A stretch of 64,000 nucleotides of DNA. Source: Deltaproteobacteria bacterium. GTDB taxonomy: Bacteria; Acidobacteriota; Thermoanaerobaculia; Multivoradales; JAHZIX01. Below are positions 18,293-27,347 of this stretch, in pieces. The notes beneath the pieces were generated by a model. It made no database searches and was not told the origin of the DNA. It saw nothing but the letters and a program-made list of their open reading frames with translations. The DNA lies in the NCBI GenBank assembly GCA_022601195.1, contig JAHZIX010000023.1, positions 186,001-250,000 on the forward strand. Direction: 5' to 3'. The position numbers and the translations under genes are program-made. Each line of letters starts with the position of its first letter. The first letter of the stretch is position 1.

Positions 18293-19453
18293 ATGCGCAG
18301 AATATGGGCTTTCCCGTTGATGATGGTTTTGGCTATCGGAGTACCTCAGCTGGTTTCTGCGGGCTGGGAAGAGGGTGTTGCAGCTTATAAGGCTGGCAAC
18401 CTAGCAGAAGCGGCTCGACAGTTTCAGTCGGTCACCGAAGAACATCCCGAATGGCCAGACGGCTATTTCATGCTCGGGCAGGTACTGGGCAAACTGAAGA
18501 AAAATCAGGAAGGCCTGGCCGCTTCCCGGAAGGCTTACGATTTGAAGCCAGGAGATGTGCGGTATCAAATGCAGCTGGGAACCGCCTATCTCCAGAGCAA
18601 CCGATTCCGAGACGCTGCCCAGCTTCTGAGCAAGATAGATGAGTCGAAGCTCAGTGCTCAGCAGAAGAAGATCTACCATCAATCTTTGGCGGTCGCTCTA
18701 GACAAGACCGGTCAGTCTGGGGCAGCTCTTGGAGCCCTCAAGAAGGCTGCTCAATCCAGCCCCAACGACGCTGACGCACAGTTCAACTATGGGGCTACAG
18801 CCTTCAACGCTGGGAAAATTACCGAAGCCATTGGAGCCCTCGAGAAGGCGGTGCAGTTAGATGGCAAGGACCCCGCGAAACGGAAGGCCTTGGTTGATGC
18901 ATTGATGCGCCAAGGGCGCCAAACTCGTGGTTCGAGCAAAGCGAGTATCTATGCCAAGGCCGCTACTCAGGCGCAGGCATTGGTAGCCTTGAAAGGAACT
19001 TTCGACAACTTCCTCAAGCTAGGGGAGGCCCAACTGGGAGGAGCACGGTACGCCGATGCCATCCAGAGCTTCAACCAAGCCGCTGCAAAAAATAGTGGTG
19101 AGTGGATACCCCACTTCTACATCGGCCAGGCGAGCACTGCCAAGGCTGACTATCCTCGAGCCGAGGCCGCACTGAAGAAGGCCCTGGGGATGCAGCTTTC
19201 CTCGGAGAATCAGAACCGAGTGCACAAGCAGCTCGGCTTCGTCTACGAGAAGCAGAAGAAGTACGAAGCTGCCGTTGCCTCTTATGAGAGGGCTGGCGAC
19301 TCTGCTGGCGCTACTCGAGTCCGCGAGAACGCCGACATTGCCAAGTTCAACAAAGAGGCGGACAAAGAGGCCGCGGAGTACGACGACCTGAAGAGGAAAG
19401 AGCGGGAACTCCAAGAGGAGCTGAAGAAGTTGGGAAGCCCTCCTCGCTTCTAG
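18293..19453 (+). CDS. Exported TPR protein
   Basis: 386 residues with an N-terminal signal peptide (MRRIWAFPLMMVLAIGVPQLVSA), at least five tetratricopeptide repeats (AYKAGNLAEAARQFQSV, GQSGAALGALKKAAQSSP, FNAGKITEAIGALEKAVQ, YADAIQSFNQAA, YPRAEAALKKAL) and a C-terminal coiled coil (KRKERELQEELKKL). It would work in the periplasm as a scaffold. It follows the DUF4388 gene after about 145 bases and is the last gene before a clear terminator, so it probably belongs to the same transcription unit. Confidence 0.85.
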   Translation: MRRIWAFPLMMVLAIGVPQLVSAGWEEGVAAYKAGNLAEAARQFQSVTEEHPEWPDGYFMLGQVLGKLKKNQEGLAASRKAYDLKPGDVRYQMQLGTAYLQSNRFRDAAQLLSKIDESKLSAQQKKIYHQSLAVALDKTGQSGAALGALKKAAQSSPNDADAQFNYGATAFNAGKITEAIGALEKAVQLDGKDPAKRKALVDALMRQGRQTRGSSKASIYAKAATQAQALVALKGTFDNFLKLGEAQLGGARYADAIQSFNQAAAKNSGEWIPHFYIGQASTAKADYPRAEAALKKALGMQLSSENQNRVHKQLGFVYEKQKKYEAAVASYERAGDSAGATRVRENADIAKFNKEADKEAAEYDDLKRKERELQEELKKLGSPPRF

Positions 19454-19477
19454 CCTTCCAGTTCCGCCTTAGTAGCC

Positions 19478-19513
19478 AAAGAAGAGGGGGCCGAAAGGCC
19501 TCCTTTTCTCTTT
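19478..19513 (+). terminator. Rho-independent terminator after the TPR gene
   Basis: An A-rich stem half followed by GGGGGCC, a GAAA tetraloop and GGCCTCC leads into TTTTCTCTTT. The paired A and T tracts make it potentially bidirectional, serving also the converging ftsX. Confidence 0.8.
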
Positions 19514-19665
19514 CACAAGATCTCAGTACCCGCGAAGTGCTCGAAACCCGAGGCGCTCCCTACGCAGGTCCGTTAAAGAGTGGGGAGGAATTCCGGGGAG
19601 AAACTCTAGGCCGGGACGACAGGGTGGAGTGGAAATGCCTTGCTGGCATTTCTTTGGCGTCTTCT

Positions 19666-20580
19666 TTAAGTCCCTTCAGCTGCCGGGACCAGGGTTTCTC
19701 GGCGCAGGGAGAGAATTGCTCCTCCTAGACCCGAAAGCCCTCCAACAACGATCAAGGCAAGCTGGTGCTGGGGAGAGAGGAAGCTCTCCAGCAGAACCCC
19801 TCCCCAGATCGAAGCTTCAGTGCGAGCCAGAAGAACGGCGTGACCGAGATGAAGGCCAGCCAGGGCTAGCGATCCCCCTATCAATCCCTGCAAGAAGCCT
19901 TCGACGTAGAAAGGGCCCCGAATGAAGAATTCGGTTGCTCCTACCACTCGCATGATCGTGATCTCATCCTGATAGAGGTAGGCGGTAAGCCGAATCACGC
20001 TGGCGATGGTGAAGATGGCTGCCCCTAGGAGCACGGCTCCAAGGGTGATTCCGATCCCCTTGATCAGGGCGACGATGGCACTCAGTTGCGACAACCAGTC
20101 TCGATCATCATCTACCATCTCCACCTGGGGTTCCTCACGGAGTCGTGAAAGCCACTCTTCCAGTGCTGTGGCTGTGAGCTCGGTGGGGTCTAAGGAGATT
20201 TCGAAAGAGGCGGGCAAAGGCTCCTCCTGCCAATCCTCTACCATGCCTGAGAGGCTAGGGAACGATTGACGAAAACGCTCTCTAGCGTCCTCCGGAGCGA
20301 CATACTGGCATTCGGTGACCCAGGGCTCTGCTTCGATCTGTTTCCGAAGTCCATCAAGAAAGTCCTGAGAGACCTCGGGTGTTAGGTAAACGAGGACTTT
20401 CGCTTGAGATCGCCACTGGCCTACTACCGTAGCGAGGTTGGTGGAAAGCAAGAGCAGAACGCCGCCAACAAAAAGGCTGACCGCAATGGTGAGAATAGCC
20501 ACCGAGCTGACCTTCCAGCTTCTGCCGAGACTGACCAAGGCTTCACGAAAGAAGTAAGCCAATGCCTGCCATAGACTCAA
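19666..20580 (-). CDS. ftsX: Cell division protein FtsX (permease-like)
   Basis: 304 residues with the FtsX layout: an N-terminal cytoplasmic segment, the first membrane span (VAILTIAVSLFVGGVLLLL), a periplasmic loop with EAEPWVTECQYVAPEDARERF, then three C-terminal spans. With FtsE it links the divisome to periplasmic peptidoglycan hydrolases. The start codon overlaps the ftsE stop by 4 bases (ATGA). No hydrolase or EnvC-like gene is adjacent. Confidence 0.93.
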   Translation of the reverse strand: MSLWQALAYFFREALVSLGRSWKVSSVAILTIAVSLFVGGVLLLLSTNLATVVGQWRSQAKVLVYLTPEVSQDFLDGLRKQIEAEPWVTECQYVAPEDARERFRQSFPSLSGMVEDWQEEPLPASFEISLDPTELTATALEEWLSRLREEPQVEMVDDDRDWLSQLSAIVALIKGIGITLGAVLLGAAIFTIASVIRLTAYLYQDEITIMRVVGATEFFIRGPFYVEGFLQGLIGGSLALAGLHLGHAVLLARTEASIWGGVLLESFLSPQHQLALIVVGGLSGLGGAILSLRRETLVPAAEGT

Positions 20581-21329
20581 AGGGGCTCTCCTTCAGTGGC
20601 TAGATCGGATTCCGTTGAGGTAATGAGGTCTGTGTCTGCTTCCGACCTGAGGTCTCTTGGCGAGGGAAGTAGTTGATCTCCCGATAGGGTTCCAGCTTCT
20701 AAGGTCAGAACTCGCCCGCCGATTCGTTGGATTGTCTCTCGGTCATGAGTTGCGATGAGCAAGGTCGTGCCTCGATGGTGAATCTCCTCGAAGATGCGAA
20801 GAATCTCCTTCGATAGTTCCGGATCGAGGTTGCCCGTGGGTTCGTCCGCGATAAGAATCTCGGGTTCATTGATGAGTGCTCTGGCGATAGCTACCCGCTG
20901 CTGTTCGCCTCCGGAGAGCTCCAGGGGAAAAGCACCCAGGCGATGCCCAAGGCCCACCCGGTCGAGGGCTTCGTGAGCGAGTCTTTTCTGAGTCGCTGTG
21001 TCCGCTCCGAGAATTCGAGGCAGGAAGCTCACATTCTCGAAGACAGTTTTTCGTGGGATCAGGCGAAAGTTCTGAAAAACGACCCCAATGGTCCTGCGAA
21101 GGAAAGGGATCTTTCCCGGTGGAACCGAGGAGACATTGCGGCCGTTTACGACGATCTGACCTTCAGAGGGAACCTCCTCGCGGAAGATCAGTTTGAGAAG
21201 CGTGGTTTTTCCGGCTCCGCTGGGACCGGTAAGGAAAACGAACTGACCTCGGGGAATCTCGAAGGAAAGTTCCCTCAGGGCATGCTGACCTCCCGGATAC
21301 CGCTTTCCTACATTGAAGAACTGGATCAA
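20577..21329 (-). CDS. ftsE: Cell division ATP-binding protein FtsE
   Basis: ABC ATPase with Walker [11 protein letters not shown]-loop FQNF, signature [15 protein letters not shown], Walker [13 protein letters not shown] and switch His in ATHDRE. The [15 protein letters not shown] region and coupling to ftsX identify FtsE rather than LolD. About 30 extra C-terminal residues, acidic and Ser/Thr-rich, extend beyond the compact E. coli form. ftsX follows with a 4-base overlap. Confidence 0.94.
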   Translation of the reverse strand: MIQFFNVGKRYPGGQHALRELSFEIPRGQFVFLTGPSGAGKTTLLKLIFREEVPSEGQIVVNGRNVSSVPPGKIPFLRRTIGVVFQNFRLIPRKTVFENVSFLPRILGADTATQKRLAHEALDRVGLGHRLGAFPLELSGGEQQRVAIARALINEPEILIADEPTGNLDPELSKEILRIFEEIHHRGTTLLIATHDRETIQRIGGRVLTLEAGTLSGDQLLPSPRDLRSEADTDLITSTESDLATEGEPL

Positions 21330-21592
21330 GGCTTCGAGTGCTCCAACTGGGAGTGGCAGGAGAATAGGAACCTGGAATCGAAGACCGTCCAGCTCAGACT
21401 CGGTTGCCTAGCCGGGTCGTCCGAGGTCCTTGAGCGCTCATCCAGCGAGAAAAGACACCCGTGGGCGTCTGCCCTTGCTAGGAGGGCAGGTATAGATACC
21501 ATCACTACCTGGTCGTTGGAGAGGTCCATGGCCGGGCCAGTCTACCCCAGGGAAGTCCTCTACCAGGCCTCCGGCAGGCTACAATCATCGCC

Positions 21593-22204
21593 GTGAACCA
21601 AACTAGAGTTTTCCTGTTTCTGGTCTGTTTCGTCCTGTCTTGCGGAGTAGCACCTCCGCACTTGGATTCGCCGGGAAGCACGATTGTGTGTCTAGGAGAC
21701 TCAATCACTGCGGGAGTCGGCGCTGGTCCAGGAGGAGGTTACCCGGAGCAGCTTGCTGATCTCTTGAAGGTGGAGATTCTGAATGAAGGAGTCTCCGGAG
21801 ATACATCCTCCCAGGGCCTGGCCAGGCTCGAGAATGTACTCGATCTAGATCCCTGGCTGGTCGTGGTGGAATTGGGAGGAAACGACCTCCTTCAGCGACG
21901 CCCCATCGAGGATACGGAACGGGCTCTCCGAGCCATCGTCGAGGGCCTCCTCGAGGAGCAGGTACTCCCGGTATTGGTCGAGATACATGGCCCTTTAGGA
22001 GGAGCTTTCGAAGAGCTTTTCGAGGACTTGGAGAGCGACTACAGAATTCCAGTTCTGGAAGATGTACTGCCCAGAATCCTTCGCTCACCACAGCTCAAGA
22101 ACGACCCAATTCACCCGAATGAAAGGGGGCACGCTCTGCTTGCCAAGGAACTCGCGGGGCTGTTGGAGCCAATATTAGAGGCACGGCAAAAGGCGGTGGA
22201 ATGA
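21593..22204 (+). CDS. SGNH/GDSL esterase, probable lipoprotein (TesA-like)
   Basis: 203 residues. The N-terminus has a lipoprotein signal with lipobox VLSC (Cys17). The SGNH blocks are intact: catalytic Ser37 in LGDSITAG, GVSGDTS, the oxyanion GGND, and DPIHPNERGHALL with the catalytic Asp/His. This is the arylesterase/TesA subgroup acting on acyl esters or thioesters; here it would be membrane-anchored. The start is GTG. Its stop overlaps the pgeF start (ATGA). Confidence 0.88.
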   Translation: MNQTRVFLFLVCFVLSCGVAPPHLDSPGSTIVCLGDSITAGVGAGPGGGYPEQLADLLKVEILNEGVSGDTSSQGLARLENVLDLDPWLVVVELGGNDLLQRRPIEDTERALRAIVEGLLEEQVLPVLVEIHGPLGGAFEELFEDLESDYRIPVLEDVLPRILRSPQLKNDPIHPNERGHALLAKELAGLLEPILEARQKAVE

Positions 22205-22917
22205 TGAAACCGGTGCAGAGAGCAGGCTTCTGGGTCTGGGAGGAGAAGGTTGGTGACCTCGAGATTCGTTTCACCGGCAAGGGGCCTGCTGGTTCTGCTG
22301 AAGCGACGTTGGAGGCTTTAGAAGAGGTCCCCCCCAAGGTGGCCTTTGCCAAACAGGTTCATTCGGCAAGAGTATTGGTTGGGCATCCCGGTCTTTGTGG
22401 CGAGGGAGATGCCGTGGTGACAGAATCCTCGGCTCTCGCGGCATCCGTTTTGACGGCGGACTGCGTGCCGGTGCTTGTTGCCTCTGACCGTGCTGTCGCT
22501 GCAGTACACGCAGGCTGGAGAGGGCTCGTCGCGGATGTGATTGGCGCCGCCATCGACCAACTCCCCGGTTCGGAAGACCGCTTGCAGGCATGGATTGGCC
22601 CCTCTATAGGCGTCTGCTGCTACGAAGTTGGCGAGGAGGTCGCCAATCTGGTCACGGCCTCCAGCCAAGCAGAGTTTGCCCAGCCGGGTCCCAGAGGACG
22701 CCCCCACCTGAATCTCGTCGCCGCAGCTGCCTTTCAACTCAAAGAGAGTGGGGTGAGGAGGATAGGCAAAGTCTCTGCCTGTACTCGCTGCGACGCAGAG
22801 ACCCTCTGGAGTTACCGCCGAGATGGGGCAGGAGCTGGCCGCAACCGAGCCTTCATCTGGCGGCACGGACCAGGGACAGATGAGGCACGCAGGCAGGGAG
22901 GTCATCATGAAGCCTGA
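22201..22917 (+). CDS. pgeF: Purine nucleoside phosphorylase/laccase-domain protein (YfiH/PgeF family)
   Basis: The YfiH/DUF152 fold with its three metal/catalytic motifs: KQVHSARV (His), LTADCVPVL (Cys) and VHAGWRG (His). E. coli PgeF corrects peptidoglycan precursors carrying L-Ser in place of L-Ala; human FAMIN acts on purine nucleosides. Length is 238, and the last 15-20 residues are Gly/His-rich and outside the fold. The end overlaps the dctQ start. Confidence 0.93.
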   Translation: MMKPVQRAGFWVWEEKVGDLEIRFTGKGPAGSAEATLEALEEVPPKVAFAKQVHSARVLVGHPGLCGEGDAVVTESSALAASVLTADCVPVLVASDRAVAAVHAGWRGLVADVIGAAIDQLPGSEDRLQAWIGPSIGVCCYEVGEEVANLVTASSQAEFAQPGPRGRPHLNLVAAAAFQLKESGVRRIGKVSACTRCDAETLWSYRRDGAGAGRNRAFIWRHGPGTDEARRQGGHHEA

Positions 22918-23482
22918 GGGAACCATGGGCTTCCTCTTACGCCTAGCAAGTGTTATCGATCGAGGGAACCAGTGGTTGGGCAAGAAGATCTCGTGGCTAG
23001 TTCTGGCCATGGTACTCCTAGGGGCTTTCAACTCGATTGCCCGCTTCCTAGGTCCTTACCTGGGGAGGAATCTCAGCTCCAACGCCTTTATCGAAGCCCA
23101 GTGGTACATGTTCAGTCTTCTCTTCCTTCTCGGGGCAGGCTATGTGTTACAGCGAGACACCCACGTGCGAGTGGATGTCTTGTATGCGAATCTCTCGCGC
23201 CGCGGGAAGGCCTGGGTAGATCTGTTGGGTGGGGTTTTCCTGCTCATTCCGTTCTGTCTCTTCGGGCTCTGGTCCTCCTGGCCTTCGGTAGCCAATTCAT
23301 TTGCGGTCCGCGAAGTTTCACCGGACCCTGGGGGCCTGCCTCGGTATCCCATCAAGGCAATGATTCTGGTCTGTTTCGCTCTGCTCTTCCTCCAGGGAAT
23401 CTCTCAGGTCATCCAGCAGGTCTCGAGCTTGCGAGAATCAGGCTCCACGGCTGGAGATCATTCCGGAGAAACTCTGTCGTGA
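22907..23482 (+). CDS. dctQ: TRAP transporter small permease (DctQ)
   Basis: 191 residues with four membrane helices, typical of DctQ: helix 1 WLVLAMVLLGAFNSIARFL, then SNAFIEAQWYMFSLLFLLGAGYVLQRDTHVRVD, a hallmark region of the family. The ATG has GGGAGG 5 bases upstream, inside the end of pgeF; longer in-frame options lie wholly within pgeF and are rejected. dctM overlaps its stop (GTGA). It forms the membrane unit with DctM; the solute-binding protein is encoded about 17 kb away. Confidence 0.92.
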   Translation: MKPEGTMGFLLRLASVIDRGNQWLGKKISWLVLAMVLLGAFNSIARFLGPYLGRNLSSNAFIEAQWYMFSLLFLLGAGYVLQRDTHVRVDVLYANLSRRGKAWVDLLGGVFLLIPFCLFGLWSSWPSVANSFAVREVSPDPGGLPRYPIKAMILVCFALLFLQGISQVIQQVSSLRESGSTAGDHSGETLS

Positions 23483-24807
23483 GCGCTGATTTTCTCGGTC
23501 CTTTGATGTTTGTGGTGGCCTTTGGCTTGATCTTCGTGGGCTATCCAGTCGCCTTCTCTCTCGGTGGTACGGCACTGTTTTTCGGAGTCCTAGGAACTCA
23601 GTTGGGCTATTTTGAATGGGCCCTTTTGCTCGCCTTTCCCGAGCGCACCTTTGGCGTGATGTCCAACTACATCCTGCTCGCTGTGCCGTTCTTCATCTTC
23701 ATGGGCCTCGTCCTCGAAAAGTCGAGGCTGGCAGAAGATCTGCTTCGCACTGTGGGGCAACTCTTCGGGCATCTGCGGGGTGGACTTGCCCTTGCTGTAG
23801 TGTTCGTTGGTGCCCTTTTGGCCGCTGCCACTGGCGTGGTGGGTGCTTCTGTGGTCGCCATGGGGCTGATCTCGTTGCCGGTGATGTTGCGCTACAAGTA
23901 CTCCCCTGAGCTGGCCACTGGAGTCATTACTGCTTCCGGTACTCTGGGGCAGATCATCCCTCCTAGCATTGTCCTGGTGGTTTTGGCTGACCAGCTGGCT
24001 GTTTCCGTGGGTGATCTTTTTCGAGGTGCCCTTCTTCCCGGGCTGCTTCTCACTCTTCTCTACGCTCTTTACGTGGTGGTCGTAGCCACTCTCGACAAGA
24101 ATGCGGCGCCAGCACTGCCGGAAGCCGAGCTTACGGGGCTGAGGCGAGACCTGATGAGGCAAGTTGCCATCGTTCTCTTGCCTCCTCTGCTACTGATTGT
24201 GCTGGTTCTAGGTAGCATTTTCATTGGCCTTGCCACTCCGTCAGAAGCGGGAGCTCTCGGGGCCGTTGGCGCCATGGCGTTGGCTGGCCTCCGTCGAAGG
24301 CTCGGGCTGAAGGCCCTCAAGGCTGCCCTGGATGGAACTCTAGAGCTGACGACTATGGTGATCTTCTTGCTTCTTGGCTCCACGGCCTTTGCTCTGGTGT
24401 TTCGTGGTCTCGACGGAGATATTTGGATTGAAGATCTGCTCACCGGCCTGCCGGGCGGCAAGGTCGGCCTCCTGATTGTGGCGAACTTGACCATTTTTGT
24501 ACTCGGATTCTTTCTCGACTTCTTCGAGATCGCCTTCATCATCATTCCGCTCTTGGCGCCAGCGGCGCGAATACTCGGTATCGATATGGTGTGGTTTGGT
24601 GTCATGATCGCTATGAACCTGCAGACTTCGTTCTTGACTCCCCCTTTTGGTTTTGCTCTTTTTTATCTCAGAGGAGTCACCCCCCCCTCCATTCGAACAA
24701 CGCAGATCTATCGAGGGGTACTACCCTTTATTGGCATTCAGGTAGTCGGCCTATTGTTGGTCATCTTTTTCCCGGACTTGGTAACGGTACTGTTAGAAGG
24801 AAACTAG
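23479..24807 (+). CDS. dctM: TRAP transporter large permease (DctM)
   Basis: 442 residues with about 12 hydrophobic segments. Family motifs include FLGPLMFVVAFGLIFVGYPV at the start, GHLRGGLALAVVFVGALLAA, and ASGTLGQIIPPSIVLVVLAD with its Pro-rich loop. It drives sodium- or proton-coupled uptake of a solute delivered by a DctP protein. The GTG start overlaps the dctQ stop; the frame is open far upstream but that part has no DctM similarity. serA begins 5 bases after the stop. Confidence 0.93.
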   Translation: MSADFLGPLMFVVAFGLIFVGYPVAFSLGGTALFFGVLGTQLGYFEWALLLAFPERTFGVMSNYILLAVPFFIFMGLVLEKSRLAEDLLRTVGQLFGHLRGGLALAVVFVGALLAAATGVVGASVVAMGLISLPVMLRYKYSPELATGVITASGTLGQIIPPSIVLVVLADQLAVSVGDLFRGALLPGLLLTLLYALYVVVVATLDKNAAPALPEAELTGLRRDLMRQVAIVLLPPLLLIVLVLGSIFIGLATPSEAGALGAVGAMALAGLRRRLGLKALKAALDGTLELTTMVIFLLLGSTAFALVFRGLDGDIWIEDLLTGLPGGKVGLLIVANLTIFVLGFFLDFFEIAFIIIPLLAPAARILGIDMVWFGVMIAMNLQTSFLTPPFGFALFYLRGVTPPSIRTTQIYRGVLPFIGIQVVGLLLVIFFPDLVTVLLEGN

Positions 24808-24812
24808 AGCCC

Positions 24813-26009
24813 ATGAAGATTCTCATCGCAGACAAGCTCGACCCGACAGCGGTGGAAGCCCTCACACAATTGGGAACCGAGGTTAGATCCCAACCCGATC
24901 TCAAGGCGGAAGACCTTCCCGAGGTCCTCGGCGAAACAGAAGTACTGGTGGTCCGCTCCACCAAGGTAAAGACCCCTGCTCTTGCCGCAGCACCGAAGCT
25001 TTCCCTGGTGGTTCGAGCTGGAGCCGGGGTTAACACGATCGATGTCGCCGAAGCCAGTCATCGTGGGATCTATGTGGCCAATTGTCCGGGAAAAAATACC
25101 GCAGCTGTCGCGGAGCTGGCTCTGGGTCTCATCATCGCCGCCGACCGGCAGATCGTTGGTGCCAGCAATGCTCTGCGGGCTGGGGAGTGGAAAAAAAAGG
25201 AATTCGGGAAGGCCTCGGGACTCAAAGGTAGGACTCTAGGTCTTCTGGGGGTCGGGCAGATCGGAGTAGCAGTGGCCCGGCGAGCCCAGGGCCTAGGAAT
25301 GGAGGTGATGGCTTGGTCCCGGAGCCTCACTCCAGAACGGGCCAAAGAGTTGGGGCTACAGTTCGCTGCTTCCCCGATAGAAGTCGCTCAGCGAGCGGAT
25401 GTCATCAGTGTGCATCTCGCATCGACTCCCCAAACACGTCATCTGGTCGATGCTTCCTTCTTCGCTGCGCTGAAGACGGGAGCGATCTTCGTCAACACGT
25501 CTCGTGGGGAGCTGGTGGATACGGAGGCATTGCGGGAGGCGATATTGCCCAAGAGCCTTCGGGTTGGCCTGGATGTCTTCGAAAATGAGCCGGCTGGCGG
25601 GTTGGCCGAGTTCGAAGATACCGCCTTGGCTGGCGTGTTGACTGCTACTCCTCACATCGGCGCCTCCACCGACCAAGCGGCGGAAGCTATCGCCGCCGAG
25701 GTCGTGCGGATCATCAGTCTCTACAAGAAGACAGGGAAGCCACCGAATACGGTCAATATGGGGGAGAGCCTCGCTGCCACCCACAGTCTCTCGATCCGAC
25801 ATTTCAACAGAGTCGGAGTGCTGGCAACGGTTCTCGATGCCCTCAAGAAAGAAGACATCAACATTCAGGAAATGGAGAACACGATCTTTCAGGAAGGGCG
25901 GGCAGCGTTTGCCTCTCTTTTGCTGGATCGTGGTCCGTCGGACCTTCTACTCAAAAATCTCAGGGCCCATGAAGATATTTTACAGATTCGGTTGAGCTCT
26001 CGAAGCTAG
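24813..26009 (+). CDS. serA: D-3-phosphoglycerate dehydrogenase
   Basis: Oxidises 3-phosphoglycerate to 3-phosphohydroxypyruvate in serine synthesis. 398 residues: a 2-hydroxyacid dehydrogenase core with NAD motif LLGVGQIGVAVARRA, catalytic Arg in NTSRGELVD, Glu in ENEPAGG and His in TPHIGAST, then a C-terminal ACT domain (VGVLATVLDALKKEDINIQEME) suited to serine feedback. This is the shorter form without the extra ASB domain. A preferred serA start follows GAAGGAAACTAG. Linkage to TRAP permeases is unusual and might mean import of an organic acid, but that is inference. Confidence 0.93.
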   Translation: MKILIADKLDPTAVEALTQLGTEVRSQPDLKAEDLPEVLGETEVLVVRSTKVKTPALAAAPKLSLVVRAGAGVNTIDVAEASHRGIYVANCPGKNTAAVAELALGLIIAADRQIVGASNALRAGEWKKKEFGKASGLKGRTLGLLGVGQIGVAVARRAQGLGMEVMAWSRSLTPERAKELGLQFAASPIEVAQRADVISVHLASTPQTRHLVDASFFAALKTGAIFVNTSRGELVDTEALREAILPKSLRVGLDVFENEPAGGLAEFEDTALAGVLTATPHIGASTDQAAEAIAAEVVRIISLYKKTGKPPNTVNMGESLAATHSLSIRHFNRVGVLATVLDALKKEDINIQEMENTIFQEGRAAFASLLLDRGPSDLLLKNLRAHEDILQIRLSSRS

Positions 26010-26239
26010 CTGACCGGCGGCTTGGGCTTTGGCTTGGGCCGGGAGGCTGCTGCTCGGATCAGTTCCTGGATGACCTCCTTGAGCTCGATGGTGTACTCAG
26101 CGAGCACTCGATGATGCTCCGCCAACTGCTCTAGGCCCGGTCGGCTCAAGGAAGAGGAGCGGGGCCGGACCTTGTAGGTCATACGGTCGTCGAGGGATTC
26201 CAAGTGGTCGTAGGCTCTTTTTAGTCGCTTTAGGTCCAT
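26006..26239 (-). CDS. Small helical protein, unknown function
   Basis: 77 residues, mostly two predicted helices with Arg/Lys-rich N-terminus (DLKRLKRAYDHLESLDD) and a Pro/Lys-rich end (RPKPKPKPPVS). I recognise no family. CGAGG lies about 9 bases before the ATG and it is the last gene of the yqgE-holin-SDR-cytochrome run. Its stop overlaps the end of serA by 4 bases on the opposite strand. Confidence 0.65.
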   Translation of the reverse strand: MDLKRLKRAYDHLESLDDRMTYKVRPRSSSLSRPGLEQLAEHHRVLAEYTIELKEVIQELIRAAASRPKPKPKPPVS

Positions 26240-26255
26240 AGTGGTCTACCTCGGT

Positions 26256-26600
26256 TTACTGGCCACCTCGGAGCTCCCGGAGGTAGCCGAGGATAGCTTT
26301 GATCTCATCATTGCTCAGGTATTCGAAGGCGGGCATCATGGGAAAGCTACCATCGACGATGGTGTGTCTCAGGCTACTGGGGTCGCCACCGAATTTCCAA
26401 TAGTCGTCCAGCAGGTTGGCGGCTTCGTAGGAACGGTACTTGGGTACCTTTCCGGCACCGTCCAAGCCGTGGCACTCGGCGCAATAGCGACGGAAGAGTT
26501 GTTCTCCCTGGGAGCGTTGTCCCGCCAGATCACTGCAGGCCGACAGGCTGGCCCAAAACGCCAGCAAGGTGACGAAAAACAGGGTGGTTCTAGTGCTCAT
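26256..26600 (-). CDS. Class I cytochrome c, probable lipoprotein
   Basis: 114 residues with a lipoprotein signal (lipobox SLSAC, Cys22), one haem site C40-A-E-C43-H44 and a likely axial Met in SFPMMPAF. Followed by the helical cytochrome c end (DEIKAILGYLREL). It would be a membrane-anchored periplasmic electron carrier. The partner oxidase is not here. It is 3 bases after the SDR gene. Confidence 0.92.
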   Translation of the reverse strand: MSTRTTLFFVTLLAFWASLSACSDLAGQRSQGEQLFRRYCAECHGLDGAGKVPKYRSYEAANLLDDYWKFGGDPSSLRHTIVDGSFPMMPAFEYLSNDEIKAILGYLRELRGGQ

Positions 26601-26603
26601 CTT

Positions 26604-27347
26604 TCAGTCTTTCTCGGCTCGATGAACTTGGGTAGAAGTGGCCTGAAAGAGAGGGCGGATGACCATCTCGTCGATATTGACGTGGGCAGGTCGATTGGCT
26701 GTCCAGGCGATGCATTCAGCGATGTCCTCTGCAGTCAGGGGTTTCAAGCCCTGGTAAACACTCGCTGCCCGATGGGAGTCCCCGCCAAAGCGGACGAGAG
26801 AAAATTCGGTTTCAGCCATGCCTGGAGCAATTTCGGTGACTCGAATGGGCTTTCCCAGTAGCTCCAAACGCAACGTCCTGGTAAGCGCCTTCATGCCGTG
26901 CTTCGAGGCAGTATAGCCACCGCCGCCCGGGTAGACCTCGAAGCCGGCCGTGGAGCCGACATTAATGATCTGCCCGTCACCGGAGGCCTCTAAGGCCGGT
27001 AGGAAGGCACGGGTGACTCGCATCGCTCCCAGGACATTGGTTTCATACATGGTGAGCCAGTCCTGTTCCTTGGCCGTCCCGATGGGATCCAGGCCCAGGG
27101 CGAGACCAGCGTTGTTGACCAGCAGGTGAACCTCAGGGGTCGCGGCCGCAAAGTTGTCTACGCTCTCCTGGTCTCGGACATCGAGCGGGATGGCAGAAGC
27201 TCCGGCTGCCCGAGTCACTTCTTCCAGGGTTTCGAGACGGCGGGCCCCCGCGATGACTCGAAACCCGGCTTTGGAAAGGGCGTGGACCGTCGCTGCCCCT
27301 ATACCGGAGCTGGCACCGGTAACCACGGCAATTTTTGCGCTACTCAC
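26604..27347 (-). CDS. Short-chain dehydrogenase/reductase (SDR)
   Basis: Classical SDR of 247 residues: TGASSGIG nucleotide-binding motif at the N-terminus, NNAG stabilising strand, catalytic Ser in NVGSTAG and YTASKHG with Tyr/Lys. The IRVTEIAPGMAETEF segment is typical of the YdfG-like group acting on 3-hydroxy acids such as serine or threonine derivatives, but substrate cannot be assigned. Start overlaps the upstream holin-like gene (ATGA). Confidence 0.92.
   Translation of the reverse strand: MSSAKIAVVTGASSGIGAATVHALSKAGFRVIAGARRLETLEEVTRAAGASAIPLDVRDQESVDNFAAATPEVHLLVNNAGLALGLDPIGTAKEQDWLTMYETNVLGAMRVTRAFLPALEASGDGQIINVGSTAGFEVYPGGGGYTASKHGMKALTRTLRLELLGKPIRVTEIAPGMAETEFSLVRFGGDSHRAASVYQGLKPLTAEDIAECIAWTANRPAHVNIDEMVIRPLFQATSTQVHRAEKD

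Noticed and set aside
22972..23478. Long N-terminal extension of dctM
   Set aside because: It overlaps dctQ in another frame and has no DctM similarity; the GTG at 23479 fits the family start.
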